Notes: generated from the sequence alone by a model not told the origin. A stretch of DNA of 64,000 bases from Tetranychus cinnabarinus (GCA_022266195.1 WHVY01000002.1:13717001-13781000), one strand, 5' to 3'; positions 9,102 through 19,764 are shown, counted from the first letter of the stretch. Translations and numbers: made by a program.

Positions 9102-9752
9102 ATTTTCATTTATGTTTAACCTCAAAAGTTTCCATTTCTAAAGACTAAGTCTATTGTTCATCATTGCCCCTGTAAAGCATCGTGAAAATCCAGTTTTCCA
9201 TCTTTACAATAATTAACTTTGAGTGCCTTCTAAATTTGCTTAAGATAGCTTCTGGTTAAAGTTCAACAATTAAAGACTAAGTCTATGCTGTTAGAGCTTA
9301 AAGCTAGTGAATTGGTGATAATATTACTGATATTGGTTTCAGAATTGTGCTGCTCAACATTAAGCTTATTTTGGCTTGAATTTGGTTTCTTGTTCTAAGC
9401 TTTCTTACTCGTGCCAGTTAGCTGTTTATTACTTTTACCTGTCTAAGACAATACTGAACAAACAACATTCCTTTGGTCAGTTTGTGGTTACTAAGCTTGG
9501 TAATCTCGGTTAAAACTATTGTAATCTTAGTCTAAGACTCATTCCAGTTTGAACTCTAAGGTGATCCTAAAAGAACCTGAGCAATCAGGATTTGAAAGGC
9601 TGATTAAATCTTCTGAGTTGATTAAATTGTGTTTAAATTGTACGCAATTGAAGTGAATTTATTTAATTTGGTGAATTAGTTTAAAACTATGAACTCTTCC
9701 TTTCAGATAATTACCAAATTATACAGTGACTTAATAATAAATGTAATTCAGT

Positions 9753-9768
9753 TTGTTGTTGTTGTTGT
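9753..9768 (+). repeat. (TTG)n microsatellite
   Basis: Five TTG-like units followed by TGATA. A similar tract with the same TGATA ending occurs at 25,840-25,859. It lies just past the presumed end of the retrotransposon. Confidence 0.6.
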
Positions 9769-9898
9769 GATAAAATCTTCAAACAGGTTCAAATGAAAAA
9801 AAGGGTAATCTCAAACTGACAATAAATTTATAAAATATCAATTCTGATCAACAGCAATTTAGTATTTCCATACAATTTAGATAAACAAAAAGTGATAT

Positions 9899-12800
9899 TC
9901 AAATTTTTGCTTGAGGAAAATGAACAGCTTCCATAACTCGTTGGAAACACAGATTGGTGGCTTTTTTGCTATGAACACTAATATTGGCGAAATACAAGAA
10001 TCCATGTGATATGTTGGGTACAACATCCAAAGAGATTGGACCTAAAATAATAAAAGAATAGCAATTAGACTGATATTAGATTGAATCACTAAATGGTTAA
10101 CACACCTTTCCATTTTCTAGAGAATTCAATGGCTTCATCAAGTAAAGGATCAAATTCACCAACTATAATATTGAGAGAAACGTCATTGAGTGTCGAAAAA
10201 TTTTGATAGTTTAATGGCGATGCAAAAGGATCGGCAGCTATTTTGTTGATTTGAGCAAGTCGTTCTTTAAAGTCGCTTTCCTTGTACCACGGAGGTGTCA
10301 TGGAATGTGGTCCTATTTCAAGATTTTTGCCAAATATTTGTTTCTGTTTGAGCGTTTGACTGTTATTATCTTGTCTTTTTGTGGGAACATTTGAATTGGT
10401 ATCGACAAAATACGCATCCAAGATACTGAGTAATACACCAAGAGGTAAAAAAGTGTCAAAAAATGTAAATAGTCGAGATGGAGAAGCACAGGTTTGTAAA
10501 GAACAAACAGGATAGAAAGGAATTAACGATGATGGCATCTGAATTTTCATTAAATTTTTCAGTTCATTCAAGACTAAAGTAAGACTAATGCACAATCCTC
10601 CACCAGCCGAATCACCACATAAAATTATCCGTTTTGGGTGGAAACCAATTAAATCTTTGACTTCATCCAAACCACTGGTTATCCATAAATATAAATCAAG
10701 ACAATCTTGAAGTCCACTAGGAAATTTATTCTCAGGAGCCAGACGATAATCAACACTGACCAAAGGTACTCCACGAAGTTTAATTGCCCAGTCTCTTAAG
10801 TAAATCTGTACAAAAATTAAAAGATAAACTAAATTAGTATTTACAATCAGAATCAATTTATAAAATCATTATCTTCTTTGTTTCGGCTTCAAGACCTTGA
10901 GAATCATTTTTATTGATCAAACATATTGAATGAAGACAATTAATTAATATTATATTATCGTTATTAAAAAAACATCACAGTTAATCAATCAATTTAAGTT
11001 GCCAAAGAACTCAAATTGCCATGAATAGAAAAGATAAGATTTCAAATTTAGAAGTATAATATGTTTTATGATACAATCAATGATTGAAACAAATATTATA
11101 TTATGCCAATGGAGAAAAGGTAATTTAGATGTAAATCGATTCATCAAAGCAGATTCTATGAATAATTTATCCATTTTGAAAAGCTTTCATCCTGATAAAT
11201 CGTACTAGCTAATGAATAATTGTCAAATGAATGGGAATCCTTGAAAAAATACATTAAATTGGTCGAGCTTGACCAACTACATTTATAGAGGGAAATGTTT
11301 ACCAAGTCAATTGTTACACCAGCCTTGAAGCCAGTCTCGACAAGCTACACAAGGAAGCCAACTGAACTCGAAATACTGACTAAAAGTAGTTCAGATTAGG
11401 AAATTGTGTCGATTCATTGTTGAACAATTCTTCAAAATGAAAAGGCAATTGTAATTGAAAATATAAAAATGGAAACTTGCACGTAGAATAAGAAAAATGT
11501 TGACAAAAAAACAAAGTAATCTAATTATAACTAAAAATAGACACAGAGTGAAATAATTACAGTTATCAACTTTTATCTGGGAAAACTTTTCATCGAATGT
11601 CAATTGAATTAAATCAAGCGATAAGGTTACTTTTTAAAGGTATTTTTTCAATTGTTCACTTAGTTTGATAGTAAAATCAACAGAATACTTTGTTAGTTTC
11701 CTCGAATCTTCTAGTTGCCAAGAAATTTCCCTGAAATTTGGTTTTGCCGGAGGTATAAATGTTAAAGTCGATTGAAAAAAATGATAAAAATATTTTACAA
11801 ATATTTTTATACAGCAGGAACTAACCTCATGTGATTCAGGTGATTGAGCAACGAAACCAGCTCCATGACAGTGGAATACCAAGGTTGACGTTGAAAGACT
11901 GCTTTTGGTATCTTGAAGGAACCTAAAACGCACTGGTTTATTCACATTCCAAATGTTCCTGTGAGATTCATTGAATTCAATTAAACCATCATGTCCAACA
12001 ATTCTGGCAAATTCTTGTCTTGGAGCATAAAGAGTTTTTTTTCTTGATGGTCGAGTACCATACAGAAGCATTGGGTAAAGCTTTTTATAAAAAGCGGCCT
12101 CAGACATGCCCCAAACCATGCGAACAAAATCGATTGAAACATTTGATGCATAGTCAGCAAACAACCGTGATGTACTGGCTCGAGAGAAAAGGCGATACAT
12201 GTCGAAAAATTTGAGTGATTTGTAGGCAACCAATGAAATGTAATTACCAAGAATAGATCGGAGTGATGGACAGAGCCAAAAATTGTGATTACGAGCGTAA
12301 AAAGCGTGCATAATAGGCTCAAATGAGAAAGCTATTTGAATGAAATCAGCATCAGGAGGCCACATTAGGCTTTGACTATCGAGAACTTTACGTTCATCAA
12401 GATGATCAAACATTTTAGCAAATACTTCAGACATTTTGACGATGTGAGGCGATACTCCAGCAAATGATCGCGATTTCATGTCATGATATGCCAGTCTTGA
12501 GAAATTTTCCATCAATTTTATTAAGCTTCGGTAACCATTAGAAGCAAGTTTATCATTTAAATCATAAACTGGAGCATGGGAATTGTAAATTAACATGGAC
12601 TTTCGAATCTTTTCCAAATTTTCTGAAAACGATGGTTCTATACACACTGAAGCCATGTCCATAATGATAAGTTTACTCCGTTCTTGGCTCATTTTGTATA
12701 TTAAAGTAGAATAATTGACTTGGTGGAAATGCACTTTTTTAAGGGTTAAAGACCTAAATAAGATCACACTTGTGTGGCTAAAAAGGTGCTTGCCAATCAT
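9899..12800 (-). CDS. Hormone-sensitive lipase-like hydrolase, three exons
   Basis: Exons 12,800-11,826, 10,805-10,106 and 10,041-9,899 join in frame to 605 aa ending in TGA; introns 11,825-10,806 and 10,105-10,042 obey GT-AG. The N-terminal half is the HSL-specific domain, then an alpha/beta-hydrolase fold. In residues: the oxyanion motif H312-G-A-G (HGGG in most relatives, so one Gly is Ala); nucleophile S391 in GDSAGG; D544 in the FDPLLDEA segment; H571 in SHGFL, encoded by exon 3. Mammalian HSL hydrolyses diacylglycerol and cholesteryl esters at lipid droplets. The phosphorylated regulatory insert of mammalian HSL is largely missing. A second ATG at 12,692 would give 569 aa without a basic N-terminal 36 residues; I cannot decide between them. 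The gene is divergent from the Pol III subunit gene. Confidence 0.9.
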
Positions 12801-13404
12801 AAAGCATCACATACTTTGGTTCCAAACGTCATGGGGATAAATCAAGATATGGTTACACTGGTATGGTTAGCAAATTGCTAACCGATCACAAAATATAACG
12901 TAATTAGATTCAAATTAATTATCATTATGTGAATGCAATAAATACATTAAAAGAAAATTCACCAATTATAATGGTCTACTTTAGCATACGTATTGTTGTC
13001 TTCTTGCTGATGGAAGAATGAAAATGAACTGAGCCGTGGTGGAATAAACAGAATCACTAGAACTTTAGGTTTTACTTTACCACAGAACTTGAAATAACTG
13101 TTTTCAATATTTATATTTTCACTTTTTATTTATATGCACATGATTGAGATGATTTGATCAACTAAACCTGTTAAAATTAGACAGCAGAGTGAAAACCTGT
13201 TTTACAATTGCACTATTGATATGCTCCCTAACATGTGATGAACACATTCAGGAGTTTAAATGGGAAACTTAAATTTTAAGCTTCTTAAAGTTTATCAGCT
13301 TAAATGCGTGTTTTTAAATTTTTAACGAATTTTTGATCTATTTTATTCAGTTTATAGCCTGACAGGCAGCATTGTTGTTTCAAAGTTCATTGTCGTGCCA
13401 AAAA
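12801..13404. promoter_or_regulatory. Divergent promoter region of lipase and Pol III subunit genes
   Basis: A 604-bp AT-rich gap between two oppositely directed starts. The clearest element is a perfect palindrome at 12,865-12,883. A TTTATTCAG at 13,342-13,350 looks like a splice acceptor and could end a 5'-UTR intron of the Pol III subunit gene. No coding sequence seen. Confidence 0.5.
12865..12883. promoter_or_regulatory. Perfect 9-bp-arm palindrome upstream of the lipase gene
   Basis: GGTTAGCAAATTGCTAACC: two 9-bp arms around a single A, 65 bp upstream of the distal lipase ATG and within the shared promoter. Its form suggests a binding site for a dimeric factor, but I do not recognise the factor. 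Confidence 0.45.
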
Positions 13405-16400
13405 ATGGTTACAATTGAAGATAAAGGGAAACTTTTACCAGCATTTCTTGGTATGAAAGGTCTGGTTAAACAACATCTCGACTCTTTCAATCATTTTATT
13501 CAAGTGGAAATAAAAAATATTCTCAAAGCGAATGCGGAGATCCGTTGTGAAACTGATCAGAATTGGTTTTTACGTTATCTGGATATTAAAGTGGACTCTC
13601 CTCGAATAGAAGAGGGTTTCAATGTGTCTCGTCCGACAACACCGCATGAGTGTCGACTTCGTGATATTACTTACAGCGCTCCAATATCTGTTAAGCTTGA
13701 ATATGCAAAAGGACAACAACGTGTTGTTGCTTCGGAATATTTGGTTATTGGTAGAATGCCAATCATGGTTGGCTCGAATAATTGCATACTAAATGGTAAA
13801 AGTTATGCAGAACGGATGGCTCTTAAAGAATGTCCTAATGATCCTGGGGGCTACTTCATTGTAAATGGAAGTGAGAAAGTTATTCTAATTCATGAACAGG
13901 TATTGTATTCTTACAAACTGAACTTCCCTTCATCAAGAAAGTTTATAGTAATTCATTTTTCTTTTCTTTTAGCTCTCTAGAAATCGTATTTTAATTGAAG
14001 AGGGTCCAGTGTGCCAAGTCACCAGTGCTACAGCCGAAAGAAAATCTCGAACTAACTTAGTCATCAATAAAAAGAAACAAATAGTCATGAAGCACAACTC
14101 ATTCACCGACGAAGGGATCCATATATTTATTGTGTTTAAAGCTATGGGATTTCTTAGTGAAAGTGAGATTGTGGAATATATTTGTGGAACTCTCAAGGAA
14201 AACGGTGAAGTTGATGTCAATTTTTTAATTCCATCCATCGAAGCTTGTCATAAAGCAGAAGTCTGGACATCACAGCAAGCCTTACAATTCATGGCCAATC
14301 GCTTGAAGAACAAATCACCTGGCTTGAAAGCTGGTGAAAATCGTCGTTTTTCTTCAATTGATTTGATTAGAGAACTTTTGGCCACCACAATAATAGCTCA
14401 TGTCCCTGTAACAAATCTAAATTTCCGACTGAAGGCCATCTATTTAGCTCAAATGGTTAGACGACTAATATTGGCAGTTGATAACCCCGAATACATTGAT
14501 GATAGAGATTATTACGGTAACAAAAGGCTTGAGCTTGCTGGCTCATTAATTGGACTCCTTTTTGAAGATCTTTTGAAACGATTCAACTCTGAATTGAGAA
14601 TGATAGCCGATAAAAATATTCCAAAGGTTAAAACTGCGCAGTTTGATATTACGAAACACATGAGGCAAGATTTAATTACCAATGGCCTGGTTAATTGTAT
14701 AGCTACTGGCAACTGGACTTTAAAAAGATTCAAGATGGAGAGGATCGGAGTTAGTCAGGTTCTCAGTCGACTCAGTTACATCTCTGCTCTTGGTATGATG
14801 ACTCGTATCAACTCTCAATTTGAAAAAACTCGCAAAACATCGGGACCTAGATCTTTGCAATGCAGTCAGTGGGGGTTGGTCTGTCCTTGTGATACTCCTG
14901 AAGGCGAATCTTGTGGTCTTATCAAAAATCTCGCTCTCATGACTCACATCACTACTGATGTAGATGACAAACCAATCATTGATATCTGTCTCTACTTTGG
15001 TTTTGTGCTAGATATTAATTTATGTGAAAGTGGCTCCAAAATTAACCAACATCCATTAGTTTTTGTTAATGGAAATATCATTGGTATTGCAATTCAACCT
15101 GAAACTCTTGTTACAACTTTGAGACATTTACGTCGTAAGGGACTAATCTCTGAATTTATATCAGTTTCCATCAATCAATTACATAAAGCTGTTTATATCG
15201 CTACCGATGGTGGTAGACTGTGCCGTCCATATATTATCGTGAATACTTCTACTGGATTGCCTCGAGTTGAATCAAAGCACATTGAAAAATTAAACAGGGG
15301 ATTAATGAACTTTTCCGACTTTATCAATGAGGGTTTGATTGAATATTTGGATGTCAACGAGGCCAGTGATGCACACATTGCCATCGAAACGAAAGATATT
15401 AAAATGTGTGTGACTACTCATTTAGAAATCGAGCCTTTTACTCTTTTAGGAGTTTGTGCTGGTTTGATTCCTTTTCCTCACAATAATCAGTCTCCTCGTA
15501 ATACATATCAATGTGCTATGGGAAAACAAGCAATGGGCACGATTGGTCTAAATCAACGAGAACGAATTGATACTCTTCTGTATCTCCTAGCTTACCCACA
15601 AAGACCAGTTGTTAAAACAAAAACAATTGAATTAATTCATTTTGACGAGATGCCTGCTGGACAAAATGCTATTGTCGCTGTTATGTCTTACTCAGGTTAC
15701 GATATTGAGGATGCTTCTATCATGAATAAAGCAAGTATTGACAGAGGTTATGGACGCTGTTTTGTTTATCGCAACCAAAAGTGCTTTTTGAGACGTTATC
15801 CTACAATGGATGGAATTTCAGATAGGATTCAAGGTCCGATTGTGGAAGCTGAGCCTCCTCATAAACCCATTTTTCGTCATGCAGCTCTTGATAATGACGG
15901 TATTGCAGCTCCAGGGGAGATTATCAAGAATCGGCAATTATTAGTAAACAAACAATCACCAATCCCGGGGACAGCAATTGACGAAACTGGTACCGGCAAA
16001 GTTGGATCAATGAATTATAGTTTTAAAGATGTGCCAATCACCTATAGAGGAATCGAAGATAGCTGTGTAGAAAAAGTCATGATAACTTCAAATACTGAGG
16101 AATCATTTTTGATTAAATTACTTTTGCGACAAATGAGAAGACCTGAAGTTGGTGATAAATTCAGTTCTCGTCACGGCCAAAAAGGTGTTATCGGACTTAT
16201 TGTGTCTCAAGAGGATTTGCCTTTTAATTGTGAGGGAATATGTCCTGACATGGTTATGAACCCACACGGATTTCCTTCAAGAATGACAGTTGGGAAATTG
16301 AAAGAACTAGTCGCTGGAAAATCAGCTATTATTAAAGGAACTTTACATGATGGAACCGCTTTTGGAGGTACAACAATTCAAGAAATGACCGAAATTATGC

Positions 16401-16867
16401 AGCAATACGGTCATAATTATCACGGAAAAGAGGTTATGACTAGTGGTATTACTGGCGAACCCCTTACTGCATATATTTTTTTCGGTCCAATCTATTATCA
16501 AAAGCTTAAACACATGGTCTTGGATAAAGTACATGGTCGTTCTCGTGGCCCTAAAGCTGTTCTTACTCGTCAACCAACTGAAGGAAGAGCCCGTGATGGA
16601 GGTTTGCGTCTCGGAGAAATGGAGCGAGATTGTTTGATTGGCCACGGTGTTAGTATGTTATTGTTAGAAAGATTGATGTTATCTAGTGATGCATTCAATG
16701 TTGATGTATGTACCGCTTGTGGCCTTCTTGGTTATCAAAAATGGTGCTCATATTGCCAATCAAGTAGATCTCTTGCAGATATTCAAGTTCCTTATGCATA
16801 CAAACTTCTTCTACAAGAGCTTCAAGCAATGAGTATTCAACCACGGCTCAAATTAACCCATATGTAA
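13405..16867 (+). CDS. POLR3B: DNA-directed RNA polymerase III subunit RPC2 (second-largest subunit)
   Basis: Exons 13,405-13,899 and 13,973-16,867 with a 73-nt GT-AG intron, phase 0, joined between HEQ and LSRNR. The product is 1,129 aa, close to the 1,133 of the human protein, which supports the ATG at 13,405; an in-frame TGA at 13,360 lies upstream. Seen: the protrusion/lobe region with PNDPGGYFIVNGSEK, the fork with SQWGLVCPCDTPEGESCGL, the hybrid-binding region with GDKFSSRHGQKG, the wall/anchor segment with LTRQPTEGRARDGGLRLGEMERD, and a C-terminal zinc ribbon of CxxCGLLGY-type cysteines. RPC2 is the catalytic-core partner of RPC1 and transcribes tRNA, 5S and U6 genes in the nucleus. 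Similarity is very high and no damage is visible. Confidence 0.97.
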
Positions 16868-16988
16868 TTCAACTAATTGTGAAACATGTATAAATGTTTG
16901 TAAATTTTACGAAAGTTGTAAATTAATACATTGGATTTGATTGTAATTTTGTAATTCAGAATTTTATTCTTTTGTCTATAAAATATTG

Positions 16989-16994
16989 AATAAA
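16989..16994 (+). terminator. AATAAA downstream of the RPC2 gene
   Basis: Polyadenylation hexamer 122 bp after the RPC2 stop. Cleavage here would end the transcript just before the 276-bp repeat copy at 17,053. Confidence 0.6.
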
Positions 16995-17052
16995 AGGTTG
17001 CAATATTAATTTAAAAACGTTTTAAATTAATATTATGATGTTTATTAACATG

Positions 17053-17328
17053 ACAAGATGTTAATAATAATAAGGAGAAGGAGAAGAGGATAAAGAGTAA
17101 GAGGAAGAGAAAGAAAATACAAAGATGCAAAAGTCATTCGATATCATTGATCCAAACTATCAATTTACATTATATCACAACTTTAATCGTGTTGATCATG
17201 AAAAATCATGTGGTTATGAAAAACAACAATGATGATATTAGAAATAATGATAACTTAAAACCGGTGAAACACCTACTTTTTAACTTGTATTAATTTTGTG
17301 TGTTAACTGTTCATTATACTTTAATTCA
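17053..17328 (+). repeat. 276-bp inverted duplicate of the AP-2 mu 3' end (copy 1)
   Basis: Reverse-complement match, same length without indels, to 19,489-19,764; I count 8 mismatches, about 97% identity. It begins with the last AP-2 mu codons (Thr-Arg-Cys-stop) and continues into its 3' UTR, so this copy is the derived one, pasted between the convergent RPC2 and coiled-coil genes. It contains a purine-rich GA tract at about 17,070-17,115. Confidence 0.9.
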
Positions 17329-17386
17329 GCGGTTATCTAATTAATAAATTAATTTACTCGTTACTTTTTTAATCTAAAGTGTCAAT

Positions 17387-17392
17387 TTTATT
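17387..17392 (-). terminator. AATAAA (minus strand) downstream of the coiled-coil gene
   Basis: TTTATT on the plus strand, 139 bp past the stop of the coiled-coil ORF. Use of this site would end its mRNA before repeat copy 1. Confidence 0.5.
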
Positions 17393-17530
17393 TATCAAAG
17401 TGATTGGATGATTTAGTGCGAACTTTGGTTACAATCTTTTTTGAGATACAATTTTCAATTATAAAGTCTAATGAATAATAATGATTTTTTTTGTTTTTTA
17501 ACATTTGTTGATTACAATGAGGGAAAAGAT

Positions 17531-18919
17531 TCAACAAGGTAGATTCATTTTGAATGAGAGCATGAAAAGTTCTTTATCGAGGTTCTCTTTGATTTTTCTC
17601 TTTTCTCGCATGTTTTTCTTGTGTTCTGCTTTCTTTTGGCGAACTGAATCTTTGGAAGCTTTGTATTCTTTCTCAATAGTTTCTAGACGCCGCAGTGTCT
17701 CTACATTTGTCTTTTTATTTCTTTCCAGCCTTTCGGATTCGTCTTGTAATTTTACCTGCAGATCACGCAGCTGAACTTCCAACTCACCATTATTATTTCT
17801 GATTTCCTGAATCTGAGCCGATTGTTCCTTTTCCATCTTGTCGCTTCTTTTCTTCAACTCGTCAATATGAGCTTGCTTTGTCTTGCATGAGAGTTTTATG
17901 TTTTGGATTTCGTTTTCCAATAAAACAAGCTTTTCTTCAGATGTTTCCAACATTTCTTTCAATTCATGGTAAGTTTTTTCTATTAAAGGCAGCTCTCCTA
18001 GGTTGGTCTTCATTTCATCAATTTTCTTGCCCATAGTAATAAATGAAGTTGTTTTCTCCATATTGGAGTAAATCAATTTAACCATCTTTGTCTTTTCACC
18101 TTCTTCAATAGCACTTGCCTCTTGTTTCATCTTTTCAATTTCCATTTCTAACTGCTTGATATTTTGCTCTCGATTATTGATTTCCACTTCTAATCGCTCT
18201 TCCTCGACTTTACTTTCCGCATTTTTACCATTTATTTGCTCTACAAGCAGGTCAAGCTCTTCTTCTATTCGCAAATTGGCAGCTATCTTCTCTGAAAATG
18301 GATCCATGGATCTTCTCTCCTTCAACAGCTTCATAGTTTGTAAGCAATCCTTGGCAATATCATTGGCTGATCTATGATTACTTATTTCAACTTTACCAAT
18401 TATTCCGTGAGATTCACCAAAACCATTAACTTCGACGGCTCCGTTGACAAACTCGGCGAACATAATTACACAATCCCTGTAATGTTTTTTTTCATTCTTA
18501 TTACGAGTGACCAAAGTATCGTAAATTGTTTGAGTCAAGGGAACAATATCCTTGCAGACCTCAACGTGTGACTTAAGTCCATTAATAATTTTATCAATAG
18601 AACCATAAATCTCTTTTTTAATTTCACACTTTTGCTTTACATTTTGAGCGAAACCTTGAGTTTTGCTCATAAACTCACAGAGCTCATTGTAATACTTTTT
18701 CTTGGCATGTCGCAGGTCTTTCTCCAGATCCAAATCATGAGCAATTGTTACAGATTCGAAGTTTAATCTCTTTGCTTCATTTTCAATACCCAATAATTGT
18801 TTTAAGCAATTTTCAGCATTGACTCCATAAGAGAAAGCAGAGCATTCAGGTTCTTTAACGGTTTGCTCACAAGGTTTAATATCCTGAGAACGTCTCTCGG
18901 AAACTTTGTTGGAATCCAT
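17531..18919 (-). CDS. Coiled-coil protein of unknown function, 462 aa, single exon
   Basis: Not recognised. The first ATG is at 18,919-18,917; the frame is open a little further upstream through a hydrophobic stretch, but that part has only a TTG, so I do not call a signal peptide. The N-terminal 200 residues are mixed, with seven or more cysteines; from about residue 225 to 440 the sequence is Glu/Lys-rich with heptad spacing and no prolines, a long continuous coiled coil. The general look is that of a cytoskeletal or kinetochore-type structural protein, but I cannot place it in a family. It runs convergently with RPC2 and lies wholly between the two 276-bp inverted copies. If an upstream exon supplies a start, the hydrophobic stretch could become a signal sequence. 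Confidence 0.7.
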   Translation of the reverse strand: MDSNKVSERRSQDIKPCEQTVKEPECSAFSYGVNAENCLKQLLGIENEAKRLNFESVTIAHDLDLEKDLRHAKKKYYNELCEFMSKTQGFAQNVKQKCEIKKEIYGSIDKIINGLKSHVEVCKDIVPLTQTIYDTLVTRNKNEKKHYRDCVIMFAEFVNGAVEVNGFGESHGIIGKVEISNHRSANDIAKDCLQTMKLLKERRSMDPFSEKIAANLRIEEELDLLVEQINGKNAESKVEEERLEVEINNREQNIKQLEMEIEKMKQEASAIEEGEKTKMVKLIYSNMEKTTSFITMGKKIDEMKTNLGELPLIEKTYHELKEMLETSEEKLVLLENEIQNIKLSCKTKQAHIDELKKRSDKMEKEQSAQIQEIRNNNGELEVQLRDLQVKLQDESERLERNKKTNVETLRRLETIEKEYKASKDSVRQKKAEHKKNMREKRKIKENLDKELFMLSFKMNLPC

Positions 18920-19488
18920 TGGTTCACTAACTTCAAATAACAATGTAATCAAAATAAAACTGTAAATTGAAAATTTAAACTGAATTAACAATTTTTAAAC
19001 AAAATTTAGCAATTTAAACGGAGTAAAAGATTTAACAAGTTGATCGAGTATTCGAAAGAGAATTAAAATCTTAAAATAAGCTTTTTCTCTTTAAAATAGC
19101 TCCATCTACTGACCTTTAAGCTCCCAAAAAAGAAAAACTTCTCTGCTGATAGCAAATGTTTATAAGTTATCGTCAACTATTAGTCCATTTGTACAAATGG
19201 ATTTTTGTCATCTCTTATTTTAAGTTTTAAGCGCGTAGTAAGTAATCATGAGAAAGAAATTTTCAAGCGAGATAAACTGGGGGAGGAAAAAATCAACAAT
19301 ATATTAATTGAAAAAAATATAATAGTTTATTTAAATATTTGGAATGGTTTTCACAACATATGCGTCACTTCACCTATTAGTGAAACTAGAACCATTTTGA
19401 CTCGTTGTAATCTAATAGAAGTTCTGATAGGCAATACATAGAGAAATCGCTATCGCATAAGTTTTCATTTGGAATCCAAATCAACCCA
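18920..19488. other. Promoter side of the coiled-coil gene and distal AP-2 mu 3' UTR
   Basis: About 570 bp with no convincing ORF. The right part is probably AP-2 mu 3' UTR: TTTATT at 19,326-19,331 is AATAAA on the minus strand. The left part should hold the promoter of the coiled-coil gene, also on the minus strand. I see no clear TATA element. Confidence 0.4.
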
Positions 19489-19764
19489 TGAATTAAATTA
19501 TAATAAACAGTTAACACACAAAATCAATAGAAGTTAAAAGGTAGGTGTTTCACCGGTTTTAAGTTATCATTATTTCTAATATCATCATTGTTGTTTTTCA
19601 TAACCACATGATTTTTCATGATCAACACGATTAAAGTTGTGATATAATGTAAATTGATAGTTTGGATCAATGATATCGAATGACTTTTGCATCTTTGTAT
19701 TTTCTTCTTCTTTCTCTTACTCTTTATCCTCTTCTCCTTCTCCTTATTATTATTAACATCTTGT
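19489..19764 (-). repeat. 276-bp inverted duplicate, parent copy (copy 2)
   Basis: Contiguous with the AP-2 mu coding end, so this is the source copy. It covers the last codons, the stop and about 265 bp of 3' UTR. It pairs with 17,053-17,328 across a 2.16-kb centre that holds the coiled-coil gene. Confidence 0.9.

Larger units (their letters stand above)
962..9539. repeat. Dispersed short palindrome AGACTAAGTCT / AGTCTAAGACT
   Basis: Copies of a 9-11-bp sequence with arms GACT/AGTC around one central A occur at 962-970, 1481-1489, 1850-1858, 2017-2027, 4104-4114, 4952-4962, 5249-5259, 5597-5607, 8791-8801, 8863-8872, 9142-9152, 9274-9284, 9441-9449 and 9529-9539. The arm order is either AGACT-A-AGTCT or (A)GTCT-A-AGAC(T). 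In coding sequence the copies fall in more than one codon phase (Ser-Lys-Thr in some, Ser-Leu-Arg or Arg-Leu-Ser in others) and six copies are in the non-coding 3' part, so the constraint seems to be on the nucleic acid. I did not notice this word in the other 54 kb. Confidence 0.75.
1..9745 (+). mobile_element. Ty3/gypsy-type LTR retrotransposon, 5'-truncated by the window edge
   Basis: A single element on the plus strand. Seen in order: a Gag-like region, a CCHC zinc knuckle, an aspartic protease (DTGA), reverse transcriptase (YFDD), RNase H, an integrase with an HHCC-like zinc region and a DD35E triad, a GPF motif, then a long extra reading frame and about 1.1 kb of AT-rich non-coding sequence with a TATA-like site and AATAAA. 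The order RT-RNase H-IN is that of Ty3/gypsy elements. The 5' LTR and the start of Gag are outside the window, so LTRs cannot be compared. The right boundary is a guess: the recurring palindromes stop near 9,540 and a TTG microsatellite follows at 9,753. Confidence 0.85.
8594..9745 (+). other. 3' non-coding region and probable 3' LTR of the retrotransposon
   Basis: About 1.15 kb of AT-rich sequence after the last stop. It holds six of the GACTAAGTC-type palindromes, a TATA-like inverted repeat at 8,927-8,942 and AATAAA at 9,096-9,101, the order expected of U3-R-U5. A purine-rich stretch near 8,633-8,652 could be the polypurine tract. Without the 5' LTR neither edge can be fixed. Confidence 0.4.

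Noticed and set aside
17053..17328. Antisense control of AP-2 mu by the coiled-coil mRNA 3' UTR
   Set aside because: Copy 1 would be antisense in a long 3' UTR, but AATAAA at 17,392-17,387 should end that mRNA before the repeat.
17531..18991. Signal peptide on the coiled-coil protein
   Set aside because: The hydrophobic stretch lies upstream of the first ATG (18,919) and would need a TTG start; without evidence for an upstream exon I start at the ATG.
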